A stretch of 53,659 bases of DNA, from NCBI GenBank assembly GCA_018401495.1, contig JAGYJX010000009.1, positions 1 through 53,659 on the forward strand, given 5' to 3'. Below the pieces are notes generated by a model. It was given only the letters and a program-made list of their open reading frames with translations, had not been told where the DNA came from and ran no database searches. The DNA is from Rhodospirillaceae bacterium. GTDB lineage: Bacteria > Pseudomonadota > Alphaproteobacteria > Thalassobaculales > Thalassobaculaceae. This document shows positions 1 through 10,613 of the stretch, piece after piece (the stretch's first letter is position 1; each line of letters begins with the position of its first letter). Position numbers and translations under genes: made by a program.

Positions 1-18
1 TCGCCCAATCACTGACTT

Positions 19-356
19 GATGACGACAGGGAAAGAGGGGCGCCGATCACTGGCTTGATGATGGCAAAGGAAGAGGGCAGGGCCGCCAAACGCCCTGTCA
101 GCGCCTCCGCTCACCCCCATGATCGTCATCCCGGGCAAGCGCAGCGCGACCCGGGACCCACCCGCCGCCGCCGTCGTGGAGGCCGGCGCACGTCGCTTCG
201 TGGGGTCCGGGATGACGACAGGGAAAGAGGGGCGCCGATCACTGACTTGATGACGGCAAAGGTGGAGGGCAGGGCCGCCAAACGCCCTGTCAGCGCCTCC
301 GCTCACCCCCATGATCGTCATCCCGGGCAAGCGCAGCGCGACCCGGGACCCACCCG
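19..356. repeat. Two tandem copies of a dispersed intergenic repeat
   Basis: Bases 19-164 and 211-356 are near-identical copies about 146 bp long, offset by 192 bp. Each begins with GATGACGACAGGGAAAG and ends with GACCCGGGACCCACCC. A shorter third copy lies at 36221-36327. The ends are self-complementary (CCGGGATGAC against GTCATCCCGG), so each unit can fold into a hairpin. The pair fills the gap downstream of the ABC transporter operon, and open frames inside it follow the repeat, so no gene is called in 1-364. It may act as a 3' boundary for the operon. Elements of this look are common between genes in alphaproteobacteria; the exact family is not identified. Confidence 0.85.
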
Positions 357-364
357 TCGCTCCG

Positions 365-1365
365 TCATGCCTCGCGCTCCATCGCCCGGACGTGGCAGGC
401 GACCCGGGTGTCGGCGATGTCGTCGAGCAGGGCCGGCACGTCCCTTCGGCAGGCCTCCACGGCGACCGGGCAGCGCGGGTGGAAGCTGCAGCCGGGCGGC
501 GGGGCGAGCGGCGACGGGATCTCGCCGGTGATGGTGTTGAACTCGACCAGGGCGTCGTCGTCGAGCACCAGCCGCGGCACGCTGTCGAGCAGGGCGCGGG
601 TGTAGGGATGCCTGGGGTCGCGGTAGATGCTCTCGGTCGGCCCGAGCTCGACGATGCGGCCGAGATACATGATCGCGACCCGGTCGCAGATGTGCCGCAC
701 CACGCCCAGGTCGTGGCTGATGAACAGGCAGGTGATGCCGAGGTCGCGGCGCAGTTCCAGGAACAGGTTGATGATCTGCGCCTGGATCGAGACGTCGAGC
801 GACGCCACCGGCTCGTCGCACACCAGCAGGTCGGGCTGCATGGCGAGCGCCCGGGCGATCGCGACGCGCTGGCGCTGGCCGCCGGAGAACTGGTGCGGGT
901 AGCGCTCGGCGAAGCCCGGCTCCAGGCCGACCCGCGCCAGCCACCCGCGCACGTAGTCGGGCGCCCCGGCCCGCGTGACCAGGCCGTGGGCGATCGGCCC
1001 CTCGGCGACGATGTCGCCGATCCGCATGCGCGGGTCGAGCGAGGCGAACGGATCCTGGAACACCGTCTGCACCCGCGTCGTCACCTTGCGACCGTTCTCC
1101 AGCACCGGCTGGCCGTCGATCCGCACGGCGCCGGCGCTCGGCGCCAGGATGCCGGCGGCGATCCGGCCGAGGGTCGACTTGCCGCAGCCGGACTCGCCGA
1201 CCAGGCCGAGGGTCTCGCCGCGCTCGATCGACAGCGACACCTCGGTCACCGCCCTGACCGGCCGGTCCTCGACGGTGGCGCCGAGCCGGGCGGCGATCCG
1301 GTCGCCGAGGGTGAGGCGCGGGTCGAAGCGCCGGCTGACGGCGTCGAGGGCGAGGAAGGGCACGG

Positions 1366-1369
<4 letters not shown>
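365..1369 (-). CDS. Oligopeptide/dipeptide-type ABC transporter ATP-binding protein (DppF/OppF-like)
   Basis: Cytoplasmic ATPase of a peptide/opine/nickel-class importer, 334 aa. Walker A GESGCGKST is at residues 58-66, followed by the signature FSGGQRQR, Walker B LLVCDEP and the switch-histidine segment FISHD. The C-terminal oligopeptide-transporter extension follows HPYTRALL and carries a cysteine pair in the segment CSFHPRCP. The GTG start overlaps the stop of the upstream ATPase gene as GTGA, so the two are translationally coupled. Last gene of the leftward operon binding protein - permease - permease - ATPase - ATPase. The family is certain; the substrate is not. Confidence 0.93.
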
Positions 1370-2334
<965 letters not shown>

Positions 2335-2338
<4 letters not shown>

Positions 2339-3215
2339 CGCCGGAGCCTCGGGTTCAGCTGGTCGCGGATCTGGTCGCCGACCAGGTTGATGGCGACGAT
2401 CAGCACGATCAGCGCCACCCCCGGGTACACCGAGATCCAGTACCGGCCGCTCATCATGTAGACGAAGCCGTTGGCGATCAGCATGCCGAGCGACGGCTCG
2501 GTCACCGGCAGGCCGAGGCCGAGGAACGACAGCGTCGCTTCGAGCGCGATCGAGTTGGCGACCTGCACGGTGGCCACCACGATCAGCGGCGGCAGGCAGT
2601 TCGGCAGCAGATGGCGGAACACCACCCGGCCGCGCGACAGCGGCGTGGCGGTGGCCGCCTCGATGTAGTCCTTGCGGCGCTCGGCGGTCGCCGCGCCGTA
2701 GGCGGTGCGCGCGAAATAGGCGTACTGCGCGGCCACCAGGGCGGTCACCAGCTGCGCCATGCCCTGGCCGAGCAGCGCGACCAGCACCAGCGCCAGCAGG
2801 ATCGCTGGGAACGACAGCTGCAGGTCGACGACGCGCATGATCAGCGTCTCGACCACGCCGCCGGCGTAGGCGGCGACGACCCCGAGCGAGGCGCCGATGG
2901 TGAGCGCGACGGCCCCGCCATCAGGCCGATCTGCACCGAGATCCGCAGTCCGTAGAGGATCGCCGACAGCAGGTCGCGGCCCTGGGCGTCGGTGCCGAGC
3001 AGATGGACGTAGCCGCCGCTGCCGACGTGGCCGGGCGGCCGACGGGCGTCGAGCAGCGACAGCCGCGACAGATCGTAGGGGTCCTGCGGCGCGATCAGCG
3101 GGGCGGCCAGCGCCACCACCACGATCGCCGCCACCACCACCAGGGCGGCCACCGCCACCGGGCTCTCGCGGAAGTCGGCCCAGAACCGGCCGAGCGGCGT
3201 GGCGGCGGCGCTCAT
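2335..3215 (-). CDS. ABC transporter permease (DppC/OppC-like), frameshifted
   Basis: Inner-membrane permease of the peptide-type importer. The N-terminal part has a cytoplasmic lead, one membrane segment (about residues 20-40) and the LLGTDAQGRDLLS motif typical of DppC. At about 2912, in a short run of G, one base is missing. Restoring it gives IGLMAGAVALTIGAS and joins the second part, which contains the permease coupling motif EAATATPLSRGRVVFRHLLP and further membrane segments. Restored length is about 293 aa, normal for the family. The start overlaps the dppB-like stop (ATGA), as does its own stop with the next ATG. Confidence 0.85.
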
Positions 3216-4186
3216 GCCGCGCCGCGCCGGGAAATGCGCGGATCCAGGGCGGCGTAGGTCAGGTCGATCACCAGGTTGATGGTGACGAACAGCAGCGCCA
3301 CCAGGATCAGGTAGGCGACCATCACCGGCCGGTCGAGGCTGGTGATCGAGTCGATGATCAGCTTGCCGAGGCCCGGCCAGGAGAAGATCGTCTCGGTGAC
3401 CACCGCGAACGCCAGGGTCGAGCCGAGTTCCAGGCCGAACACGGTGACGATCGGGACCGCGATCAGCTTCAGCACGTGGTGGCGCACGATGGTGCCCTCG
3501 GCGAGGCCGGCGGCGCGGGCGAACTTGATGGTGTCGGTCAGCATCACCTCGCGGGTGCCGGCGCGGGCCAGGCGGATCAGCATGGCCAGCTTGAACAGCG
3601 CCAGGTTGAACGCCGGCAGCACCAGGTGCGACAGGCCCTCGACGGTCAGGAAGCTCCATTCGACGCCGAACAGCTCGACGGTCGGGCCGCGGCCGCCGGC
3701 CGGCAGCCAGCCGAGCGACACCGCGAAGGTCAGGATCAGGATCAGCCCGACCCAGAAGGTCGGCACCGAGAAGCCCAGGATCGACAGCCCCATGATAGCC
3801 TTGGAGGACAGCGCGTCGGGCCGGTAGCCGGCCCACACCCCGAGCGGCACGCCGATCAGCGTCGCGCCCACCACCGCCGCCAGCGCCAGCTCCAGGGTCG
3901 CCGGCAGCCGGCTGAGGATCAGGTCGAGCACCGGGGTGGCGTAGACGAAGGAGCGGCCGAAATCGCCCTGCGCCACGTTGGCGACGAACAGCAGGTATTG
4001 TTCCCACAGCGGCCGGTCGAGGCCGAAGCGGGCGATGATGAACTCGCGGACGTCCTGCGGCGCGTCCATCGGGATCAGCACCTCCATCGGGTTGCCGATG
4101 GCGTACACCCCGACGAAGACGATCACCGACATGACGATCATGACGAGGATGGCCTGCAGCAAGCGTTGGATCACGTAGCCGGACAT
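3212..4186 (-). CDS. ABC transporter permease (DppB/OppB-like)
   Basis: Intact 324-aa inner-membrane permease. It starts MSGYVIQRLLQAILVM with the first membrane segment at once, has the DppB-type periplasmic region containing FGLDRPLWEQYLLF, and five further hydrophobic segments. The cytoplasmic coupling loop appears at TIKFARAAGLAEGTIVRHHVL. It partners the DppC-like subunit to form the translocation pore. It is first of four genes overlapping by 4 nt each and lies about 220 nt downstream of the binding-protein gene, separated from it by a large inverted repeat. Confidence 0.94.
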   Translation of the reverse strand: MSGYVIQRLLQAILVMIVMSVIVFVGVYAIGNPMEVLIPMDAPQDVREFIIARFGLDRPLWEQYLLFVANVAQGDFGRSFVYATPVLDLILSRLPATLELALAAVVGATLIGVPLGVWAGYRPDALSSKAIMGLSILGFSVPTFWVGLILILTFAVSLGWLPAGGRGPTVELFGVEWSFLTVEGLSHLVLPAFNLALFKLAMLIRLARAGTREVMLTDTIKFARAAGLAEGTIVRHHVLKLIAVPIVTVFGLELGSTLAFAVVTETIFSWPGLGKLIIDSITSLDRPVMVAYLILVALLFVTINLVIDLTYAALDPRISRRGAA

Positions 4187-4228
4187 CGGCGCGCGGGACT
4201 CCTGTGAAGCGGGCTCGGCTTCAACCGA

Positions 4229-4354
4229 CCCTTCGCGGCCCGCCGCTGCGCGACGGGCACCTCAGGGCGACAGAGAGGGGAAGGGCGCGGCGCTTGTCTC
4301 GCCCGTTACAACCCTGTCGCCCTGAGGTGCCGCGCTACGCGCGGCCACGAAGGG
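4229..4354. repeat. Large imperfect inverted repeat between binding-protein and permease genes
   Basis: Bases 4256-4273 (GGCACCTCAGGGCGACAG) are exactly complementary to 4314-4331, with a 40-nt spacer. The arms extend imperfectly outward to 4229 and 4354 (CCCTTCG... against ...CGAAGGG). Transcribed leftward it would form a long stable hairpin directly after the binding-protein stop codon. This is where REP elements sit in other importer operons, for example malE-malF of E. coli, allowing more binding protein than permease. Function here is inferred from position only. Confidence 0.75.
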
Positions 4355-4405
4355 CAGGGGGCAGGCGAAGGGGCAGCCGCCCGTTCAGGCGGCTGCCCCG
4401 TCCGT

Positions 4406-5995
4406 TCACTTGCCCGGCGTGATGAAGAACGCCAGCGTGTCCTCGTCGGTCCGCGGCGCCATCTTCAGCTTGCCCTTGGCCGACGCCCAGACCGTCTGCA
4501 GGGTGACGATCGAGATGTAGGCCCGGTCGGCCATGATCAGGTCCATCGCCTGCTCGTACAGCGACCGTCGCTTCGGATCGTCGAGCTCCCGGCCGGCGGC
4601 CTGCAGCAGTTCGTCGACCTTCGGGTTGGCGTACTCGATCCGGTTGAAGGCGCCCAGCTTCAGCTCCGGCGAGTTCGAGTGGGCCATGGCGGCGAGGGTG
4701 TAGGAGCCCTCGCCGGTCAGGGTGCCCCAGCCGTTCATGAACGCCGAGTATTCCTTCTTCGCCTGGGCCGGGAAGTAGACCGTGCGCGAGATGGCGTTCA
4801 CGTTGGTCTGTATGCCGACCTGGGCGAACATCTGCCCGAGGCCCTGGCAGATCGCGCCGTCGCCCGGAAGTCGGTCGCTGGTGCAGTGCAGGTCCATCTT
4901 GAAGCCGTTCGGGTAGCCGGCCTCGGCGAGCAGCGCCTTGGCCCGCGCCGGGTCCGGCTTGCGCTCGGGCACCTTGGCGCTCCACCCGAAGAAGTCCTTC
5001 GGCATCAGCTGGTTGTTCGGGGTGCCGAGACCCTCGAGCACGACGTCGACCATGGTCTGGCGGTCGATCGCGAGGTCGATCGCCTCGCGCACCTTGGCGT
5101 CGCGGAACGGGTTCTTGGCGAGCGGCTTGCCGTCCAGGTCGTAGACCTTCGGGGTGGTCTCGCGCTGGTCGAGCTGCAGGTTCATCACGTAGACGCTGTC
5201 GGCGGTGGACACGTCGATCTTCGGATCGCGCTTCAGCGCCTGCCAGTCGGCCGACGAGACGTAGTTGACCAGGTCGACCTGGCCGGACTTCAGGGCGGCC
5301 AACCGCGAGGAGTCGTTCGGCATCTCCTTGCGGACGACCTTCGCCCACGGGCCCTTGCCGCGCCAGTAACCGTCGTACCGCTCGAGCACCAGGTCGCCCT
5401 TCGGCTCCCACGACACGAACTTGTACGGACCGGTGCCGATCGCCGCCTTGCCGGAATTGAAGCCTTCGGCGGCCGTCTCCTTGGTCGAGAAATCCTTGGC
5501 GGCCTTGTGCGAGACGATGAACAGCCGCACGAAGTCGTTCGGCAGGGTCGCGGCCGGGCCGTCGGTCTTCAGGTGCACGGTGTGCGGGTCGACGATCACG
5601 ACCTCCTTCACCCGGCGGACGTAGATCAGCACGGTGGTCGGGCCGGTCACCACCGGGATGCGCTCGATCGAGAACTTGACGTCCTCGGCGGTGAAGTCTG
5701 AGCCGTCGTGGAATTTCACGCCCTTGCGGAGCTTGAACTCCCAGGTGGTGTCGTCGAGCGGCTTCCAGGATTCCGCCAGCCCCGGCTCGATCTGCAGGTT
5801 GTCGCCCGACCACACCAGGGTGTCGAACACGTGCTTCATGGCGTCGGCGTGGACGCCGAGCGCGGAGTAGTGCGGATCCATGGATTCCGGACCGCCGCGC
5901 ACGCCGACGGTGAGCGTCTGCGCGGAAGCCGCCGCCGCGGCCAGCCCGAGCGCGACCGAAAGCGCGCCGACCTGGAGAAGTTTCCCGAGTTTCAT
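4406..5995 (-). CDS. ABC transporter substrate-binding protein, family 5 (peptide/opine class)
   Basis: Periplasmic solute-binding protein, 529 aa. The start at 5995 is chosen because it follows a GAGGAGG ribosome-binding sequence and gives a clear signal peptide: MKLGKLLQ, then a hydrophobic core, ending ASAQ at about residue 26. A longer reading from 6310 would add unrelated residues. The mature part shows SBP_bac_5 features: ESMDPHYSALG, LAESWKPLDDTTWEFKLRKG, DVKFSIER, GTGPYKFVSW and the hinge-region NNQLMPKDFFGW. It delivers substrate to the permeases encoded downstream and is first in the operon, facing the MarR-led catabolic operon. Confidence 0.93.
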   Translation of the reverse strand: MKLGKLLQVGALSVALGLAAAAASAQTLTVGVRGGPESMDPHYSALGVHADAMKHVFDTLVWSGDNLQIEPGLAESWKPLDDTTWEFKLRKGVKFHDGSDFTAEDVKFSIERIPVVTGPTTVLIYVRRVKEVVIVDPHTVHLKTDGPAATLPNDFVRLFIVSHKAAKDFSTKETAAEGFNSGKAAIGTGPYKFVSWEPKGDLVLERYDGYWRGKGPWAKVVRKEMPNDSSRLAALKSGQVDLVNYVSSADWQALKRDPKIDVSTADSVYVMNLQLDQRETTPKVYDLDGKPLAKNPFRDAKVREAIDLAIDRQTMVDVVLEGLGTPNNQLMPKDFFGWSAKVPERKPDPARAKALLAEAGYPNGFKMDLHCTSDRLPGDGAICQGLGQMFAQVGIQTNVNAISRTVYFPAQAKKEYSAFMNGWGTLTGEGSYTLAAMAHSNSPELKLGAFNRIEYANPKVDELLQAAGRELDDPKRRSLYEQAMDLIMADRAYISIVTLQTVWASAKGKLKMAPRTDEDTLAFFITPGK

Positions 5996-6086
5996 CCTCT
6001 GCCTCCTCGTCGTTGTCCCTGGGCGCCGCCATCCCCCCGATGGACGACTCCCGGCCCCCGCCCGGGGCGCCGGGACGGGTAGCAAA

Positions 6087-6157
6087 GTTTCCATTTGGAA
6101 CTTGTTTTCGACAGAGTGAGAGGCGAGAATTTCCCCGTCAAGTTCGAATTGGAACCA
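6087..6157. promoter_or_regulatory. Divergent promoter region with two related palindromes (candidate MarR operators)
   Basis: Between the importer operon and marR. Site 1 (6089-6100, TTCCATTTGGAA) and site 2 (6142-6155, GTTCGAATTGGAAC) are both palindromic apart from the centre or one base pair, and share the half-site TTGGAAC. Site 2 ends 12 nt before the marR start, where a repressor could block its own transcription. A weak sigma-70-like pair lies between them: TTGTTT at 6102-6107, 17-nt spacer, GAGAAT at 6125-6130. Local composition is distinctly AT-richer than the genes. Binding is inferred. Confidence 0.5.
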
Positions 6158-6167
6158 TTGATCCCTG

Positions 6168-6743
6168 ATGGCACGCCCCAAGAGACCTCCCCGCGAGGCC
6201 AGCAACATCGTGCCCCTGTCGATCCGCCGAGGCGCGACCGGCATGGAGGCGCTGACCGAGGCCAAGCTGTGGCGCAACCCGTGCTGGTTCGCGTTCCGCT
6301 TCAACCACATCGCGCTGCGCTACAACGCCCCGCTGTACGGCTGGATCAAGCGCCAGACCGGCCTCAGCCGGCCGGAATTCGTGGTGATCTACTCGCTCGG
6401 CCTGCTCGACGGCGCGCTCGCGCGCGACATCGCCAGCTCGTCGGGCTTCCCCAAGAACACGCTGAGCCGGGCGATCGAGAAGCTGTGCGGCCTCGGTCTG
6501 ATCGAGCGGCGCACCGACGCCGCCGACCGCCGCAACCACACCCTGCACCTGCTGCCCGCCGGGCGGCGGATGTTCGAGGAGACGCTGCAGCAGTTCGTGC
6601 ACTTCGAGGAGCGCATGCTGCAGACGCTGTCGCCGGCCGAGCGCGACACGCTGTCGAGCCTGCTCGCGAAGATCGTGCTCGACACCCCGAACTGGGCGGT
6701 CGACGTCGACGACGACGCGCTCTCCCTGGAGGACCCCGACTGA
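6168..6743 (+). CDS. MarR-family transcriptional regulator
   Basis: Winged-helix DNA-binding protein, 191 aa. The region from about residue 60 to 160 has the MarR fold pattern: LSRPEFVVIYSLGLLDG, then the recognition helix in SSGFPKNTLSRAIEKL and the wing at LIERRTDAADRRNHTLHLLPAGRRMFEE. Residues 1-25 are a basic extension not usual for the family. It heads the rightward catabolic operon, its stop overlapping the next start (TGATG), and faces the importer operon. It is therefore the likely controller of both; the palindromes just upstream are candidate binding sites. Confidence 0.9.
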   Translation: MARPKRPPREASNIVPLSIRRGATGMEALTEAKLWRNPCWFAFRFNHIALRYNAPLYGWIKRQTGLSRPEFVVIYSLGLLDGALARDIASSSGFPKNTLSRAIEKLCGLGLIERRTDAADRRNHTLHLLPAGRRMFEETLQQFVHFEERMLQTLSPAERDTLSSLLAKIVLDTPNWAVDVDDDALSLEDPD

Positions 6744-7453
6744 TGCGCATTGCCGACGCCAACTGGATGCAGATCGAGCGCTACCTGGAGACCGACGACC
6801 GCTGCGTGCTGCCGATCGGCTCGACCGAGCAGCACGCCCAGCTGTCGCTCTGCGTCGACATGATCCTCGCCGAGAAGGTGGCGGTCGAGGCGGCCGAACC
6901 GCTCGGCGTGCCGGTCTACCCGGCGATCCCGTTCGGGATCGCGCCGTATTTCGCCGCCTTCCCGGGCTCGGTGTCGCTGCGGGTCGAGACCCTGCTGGCG
7001 GTCGCCCGCGACCTGATCGCCTCGTTCCGGCGCAGCGGCTTCCGCCGCGTCCTGCTGGTCAACGGCCACGGCGGCAACCAGCCGGTGGCGGCGCTGGCGC
7101 AGGAGCTGATGGTCGAGTGGCCGGACATGTCGATCCGCTGGCACCAGTGGTGGAACGCGCCGCGCACCTGGGCCGAGGTCCAGCGCATCGACGCGCTCGG
7201 CAGCCACGCCAGCTGGATGGAGAACTTCCCCTGGACCCGCCTCGCCGACGCGCCGGCGCCGGACGGGGTCAAGCCGATGGTCGACACCGCACTGCTCAAG
7301 GCCTGCGGGCCGGACGCGGCGCGCGCCATGCTCGGCGACGGCAATTTCGGCGGCGCCTGGCAGAAGCCCGATGCCGACATGCTGGCGCTGTGGAAGATCG
7401 GCGTCGAGGAAACCCGCGAGGCGCTGGAGGGACCATGGCCGAGCCGATCCTGA
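6743..7453 (+). CDS. Creatininase-family amidohydrolase
   Basis: Predicted metal-dependent hydrolase of the creatininase fold, 236 aa. Metal-ligand candidates are E29 and H31 in PIGSTEQHA, D39, and H155/E160 in SHASWMEN; the NGHGGN loop is at 107-112. The family cleaves cyclic amides or formamides (creatinine, riboflavin-pathway formamide, mycofactocin precursor), so substrate cannot be assigned from sequence. The start at 6743 overlaps the marR stop, and its end overlaps the next gene by 19 nt. Context with an importer, a dipeptidase and an amine-type oxidase suggests breakdown of an imported amide. Confidence 0.88.
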   Translation: MRIADANWMQIERYLETDDRCVLPIGSTEQHAQLSLCVDMILAEKVAVEAAEPLGVPVYPAIPFGIAPYFAAFPGSVSLRVETLLAVARDLIASFRRSGFRRVLLVNGHGGNQPVAALAQELMVEWPDMSIRWHQWWNAPRTWAEVQRIDALGSHASWMENFPWTRLADAPAPDGVKPMVDTALLKACGPDAARAMLGDGNFGGAWQKPDADMLALWKIGVEETREALEGPWPSRS

Positions 7454-8476
7454 TCTGGGGCGGGGGCGCCATCGGCGGCACCCTCGCGGCGTACTGGGCG
7501 CGCGCCGGCATCGACGTGCTGATGGTCGACATCGTCGCCGAGCACGTCCAGGCCTGCCGCACCGACGGCCTGACGATCGAGGGGCCGATCGACGAATTCA
7601 CCCAGGTCGTGCCGTCGGTCACGCCGGACGAACTCACCGGCACCTTCTCGCGCGCCGTGCTGGCGGTGAAGGCGCACCACACCGCCGCCGCGGTCGACCG
7701 CCTGGCCCCGCACCTGGCCGACGACGGCTTCGTGCTGTCGGCGCAGAACGGCCTGAACGAGATCATCATCGCCCGGCGCGTCGGCGAGGCGCGCACCATG
7801 GGTTGCTTCGTGAATTTCGGCGCCGACTGGCACGGCCCGGGCCGCATCCTGTACGGCAACCGCGGCGCCTGCGTGGTCGGCGAGGTCGACCGCAGCGATC
7901 CGCGACCGGACCCGCGACATGCACCGGCTGCTGCAGGTGTTCGAGCCGGACGCCGAGCTGACCGACGACATCTGGTCCTACCTGTGGGGCAAGCTCGGCT
8001 ACGGCGCCATGCTGTTCGCCACCGCGCTGACCGACGACTCCATGTCGGCCAACTTCGCCGACCCCGAGCGCACGCCGGCCTGGATCCGGCTCGGCCGCGA
8101 GGTGATGGCGGTCGCCGTCGCCAAGGGTGTCAGGCCGCGCGGCTTCGCCGGCTTCGATCCGGAGGCGTTCCTGCCGGGGGCACCCGAGTCGGCGGCGCGC
8201 GCCTGCATCGCCTCGCTCGCCGACTACACCAGCAAGACCGCCAAGACCCATTCCGGTGTCTGGCGCGACCTGGCGGTGCGCAAGCGCCGCACCGAGGTCG
8301 ACGTCCAGATCGCCATCATCGCCGAGATCGCCGGCGAGGTCGGGGTCGAGGTGCCCGCCATCCGCAGCCTGGTCGACCTCGTCCACGACGTCGAGGAAGG
8401 CCGCCGTCCGCTCTCCCGCGACACCCTCCAGGTCCTGGTCGACACATGCAACTCCGCTTCGACGACCGCGTCGTAA
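7435..8476 (+). CDS. Ketopantoate-reductase (ApbA/PanE)-like dehydrogenase, frameshifted
   Basis: NAD(P)-dependent 2-oxoacid reductase family. The N-terminal Rossmann motif IWGGGAIGGTLAAYWARAG is followed by AVLAVKAHHTAAAV and SAQNGLNE, typical of PanE-like proteins. One extra base at about 7895 breaks the frame after VVGEVD. The second part resumes as RDMHRLLQVFEPDAELTDDIWSYLWGKLGYGA, the conserved helical substrate-binding domain with the catalytic-lysine segment. Restored length is about 346 aa. Since it sits in a catabolic operon rather than with pantothenate genes, a paralogous 2-oxo or hydroxyacid substrate is more likely than ketopantoate. Confidence 0.8.
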
Positions 8477-9201
8477 TCGTCACCGGCGCCGCCCAGGGCA
8501 TCGGCCGCGCCATCGCCAAGGGCTTTCGCGAGTCCGGGGCCACGGTCCACCTCGCCGACATGGACGGCGACGGCGTCGCCCGCACCGCCGGCGAGCTCGG
8601 CTGCGAGCACCACACGCTCGACCTGTCGGATCGCGCGGCGGCGCACCGGCTGGTCGCCGAGATCGTCGACCGCCACGGCCGCCTGGACGTGCTGGCGCTG
8701 GCGGCCGGCGGCGTGCGCGGCCAGGCCGGCCGGCCGATCGAGGAGATCACGCCCGAGGATTGGCACCGGCTGTTCCAGTCGAACGTCGACGGCGCGTTCT
8801 GGCTGGCCCAGGCCGCCGCCCCGGCGATGAAGCGGGCGCGGCACGGCCGGATCGTGACGGTGTCCTCTGGCGCCGGGCTGCGCCCCAGCCTGACCGGCAT
8901 CCAGGCCTACGCCGCCGCCAAGCACGCTTTGGTCGGGCTGACCCGGCAGCTGTCGTGGGAACTCGGGCCGTTCGGGGTGACCGTGAACTCGGTGGCGCCC
9001 GGCTTCGTGCGCTCCAACCCGGCGACCGAGCGGCAGTGGGACAGCTACGGCCCGGACGGCCAGAAGCGGCTGGTCGACGGCATCCACACCAAGCGCCTCG
9101 GCACCGCCGACGACATCGCCGCGGCGGTGTTGTTCTTCGCCTCCGACGCCGCCGGCTGGATCACCGGCCAGGTCCTGTCGGTCGACGGCGGCCGGTCGTG
9201 A
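8446..9201 (+). CDS. SDR-family NAD(P)-dependent oxidoreductase
   Basis: Classical short-chain dehydrogenase, 251 aa. Cofactor motif TGAAQGIGRAIA lies near residues 13-24, LAAGG replaces the usual NNAG, the serine is in VTVSSGAG, and the catalytic YAAAK follows. The C-terminal VDGG signature is at the end (SVDGGRS). It reduces or oxidises a hydroxyl/carbonyl substrate in the cytoplasm. It overlaps the preceding gene by 31 nt, and its stop overlaps the next GTG start (GTGA), so it is part of the same transcript as the creatininase-like and dipeptidase genes. Substrate unknown. Confidence 0.9.
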   Translation: MQLRFDDRVVIVTGAAQGIGRAIAKGFRESGATVHLADMDGDGVARTAGELGCEHHTLDLSDRAAAHRLVAEIVDRHGRLDVLALAAGGVRGQAGRPIEEITPEDWHRLFQSNVDGAFWLAQAAAPAMKRARHGRIVTVSSGAGLRPSLTGIQAYAAAKHALVGLTRQLSWELGPFGVTVNSVAPGFVRSNPATERQWDSYGPDGQKRLVDGIHTKRLGTADDIAAAVLFFASDAAGWITGQVLSVDGGRS

Positions 9202-10597
9202 CCGACCCGGTCCTGGCGCGCCTGACGGACGGATCGGCCGGCGATCCTGGAGCGTCTCGGCGAGCTGCTGCGGGCGCCCTCGGTCAGCACCGATCCCGCC
9301 TACGCCGAGGGCATGGCGGCGGCGCGGGCGCTCCTGACGGCGCGCCTGACCGGCCGCCGGCTTCGACGGGGTGCGGCTGCTGGAGGCAGGCGGCCACCCC
9401 GCCGTCTACGCCGAGTGGACCGGCGCGCCCGGCAAGCCGACCCTGCTGGTCTACGGTCACTACGACGTGCAGCCGCCGGATCCGCTCGAGCTCTGGACCA
9501 GCCCGGCGTTCGAGCCGACGGTGCGCGACGGCCGGCTCTACGCCCGCGGCGCCTCCGACGACAAGGGCCCGTCCTCGATCGCGCTGGAGACGCTGGCGGC
9601 GTTCCTGGCCGTGGAAGGATGCCTGCCGGTCAACGTCAAGATCCTGCTCGAGGGCGAGGAGGAGGTCGGCAGCGCCACCCTCGGCGCCATCCTCGACGAG
9701 CACCGGGCGCTGCTGGAAGCCGACGCGGTGCTGTCGGCCGACGGCGGGCGCTGGCGGGCCGACCTGCCGAGCATCGCCGTCGGCTCGCGCGGCATCGCGG
9801 CGCTGGAGTTCAGCGTCACCACCGCCGTCAAGGACCTGCACTCCGGCCGCTACGGCGGCACCGTGCCGAACGCCCTGCACGTGGCGGCGCGCCTGATCGC
9901 CGGCCTGCACCGCGCCGACGGCAGCCCGGCTGTCGAGGGGTTCCTCGACGGCGTCGAGGAGCCGTCGGAGGCCGAGCGCGGCGGGCTGGCGGCGATCCCG
10001 TTCGACGACGACCGCTACTACGCCGACCTCGGCACCGCCGCCGCCGGCGAGCCCGGCTACGCCACCCTGGAGCGGCTGTGGTACCGGCCGACCATCGACG
10101 CCAACGGGCTGTGGGGCGGCTACACCGGCGCCGGCGGCAAGACCGTGATCCCGAACGCCGCGCACGCCAAGCTGTCGATGCGGCTGGTGCCCGGCCAGGA
10201 CCCGGCGGCGGTCACGGCGGCGGTGGCGCGCCACCTCAGGCGCCACTGCCCGCCCGGCGCCCGGATCGCGATCCGGGACGGCCATCCCTCGGCCGCCTAT
10301 CTGGTGCCCGGCGACCACCCGCTGCTGACGGCCGCCGAGGCGGCGCTGGCCGAGACCGCCGGCCGGCCGCCGCTGCGGGTTCGCAACGGCGCCACCCTAC
10401 CGCTGTCGGACATCGTCCGCGGCCGGCTCGGCATCGACACCGTGATGTTCTCGTTCTCGACCGCCGACGAGGATTTCCACGCGCCCAACGAATTCATCCG
10501 GCTGTCGGCGTTCGACGACGGCTTCGCCGCCTGGGTGGCGCTGCTGCGCCGCCTTGGCCGGCAGTCGCCGGCGGACTACGCCGGCTTTCGCCGCTGA
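9198..10597 (+). CDS. M20-family dipeptidase, two frameshifts
   Basis: Zinc dipeptidase of the M20 family (carnosinase/CNDP-like). The GTG start gives VTDPVLARLTDGSA. Extra bases at about 9240 and 9356 shift the frame twice; removing both joins AILERLGELLRAPSVSTDP and GFDGVRLLEAGGHPAVYAEW to the main part. The metal-site motifs GHYDVQPP and GASDDKGP and the catalytic EGEEEVGS are present, followed by the lid domain and the C-terminal metal-binding segment at DEDFHAPNEF. Restored length is about 465 aa. It probably hydrolyses a dipeptide or related amide imported by the divergent ABC system. Confidence 0.85.
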
Positions 10598-10613
10598 CGC
10601 GGCCGGGGGCTCC

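Noticed and set aside
55..531. Open frame across the direct repeats at the left edge
   Set aside because: Its sequence follows the repeat units, is Arg/Pro-rich, and overlaps the ATPase gene on the other strand. No family resemblance.
2897..4207. 436-codon plus-strand frame opposite the permease genes
   Set aside because: Low-complexity Gln/Arg/His-rich translation antisense to intact permeases.
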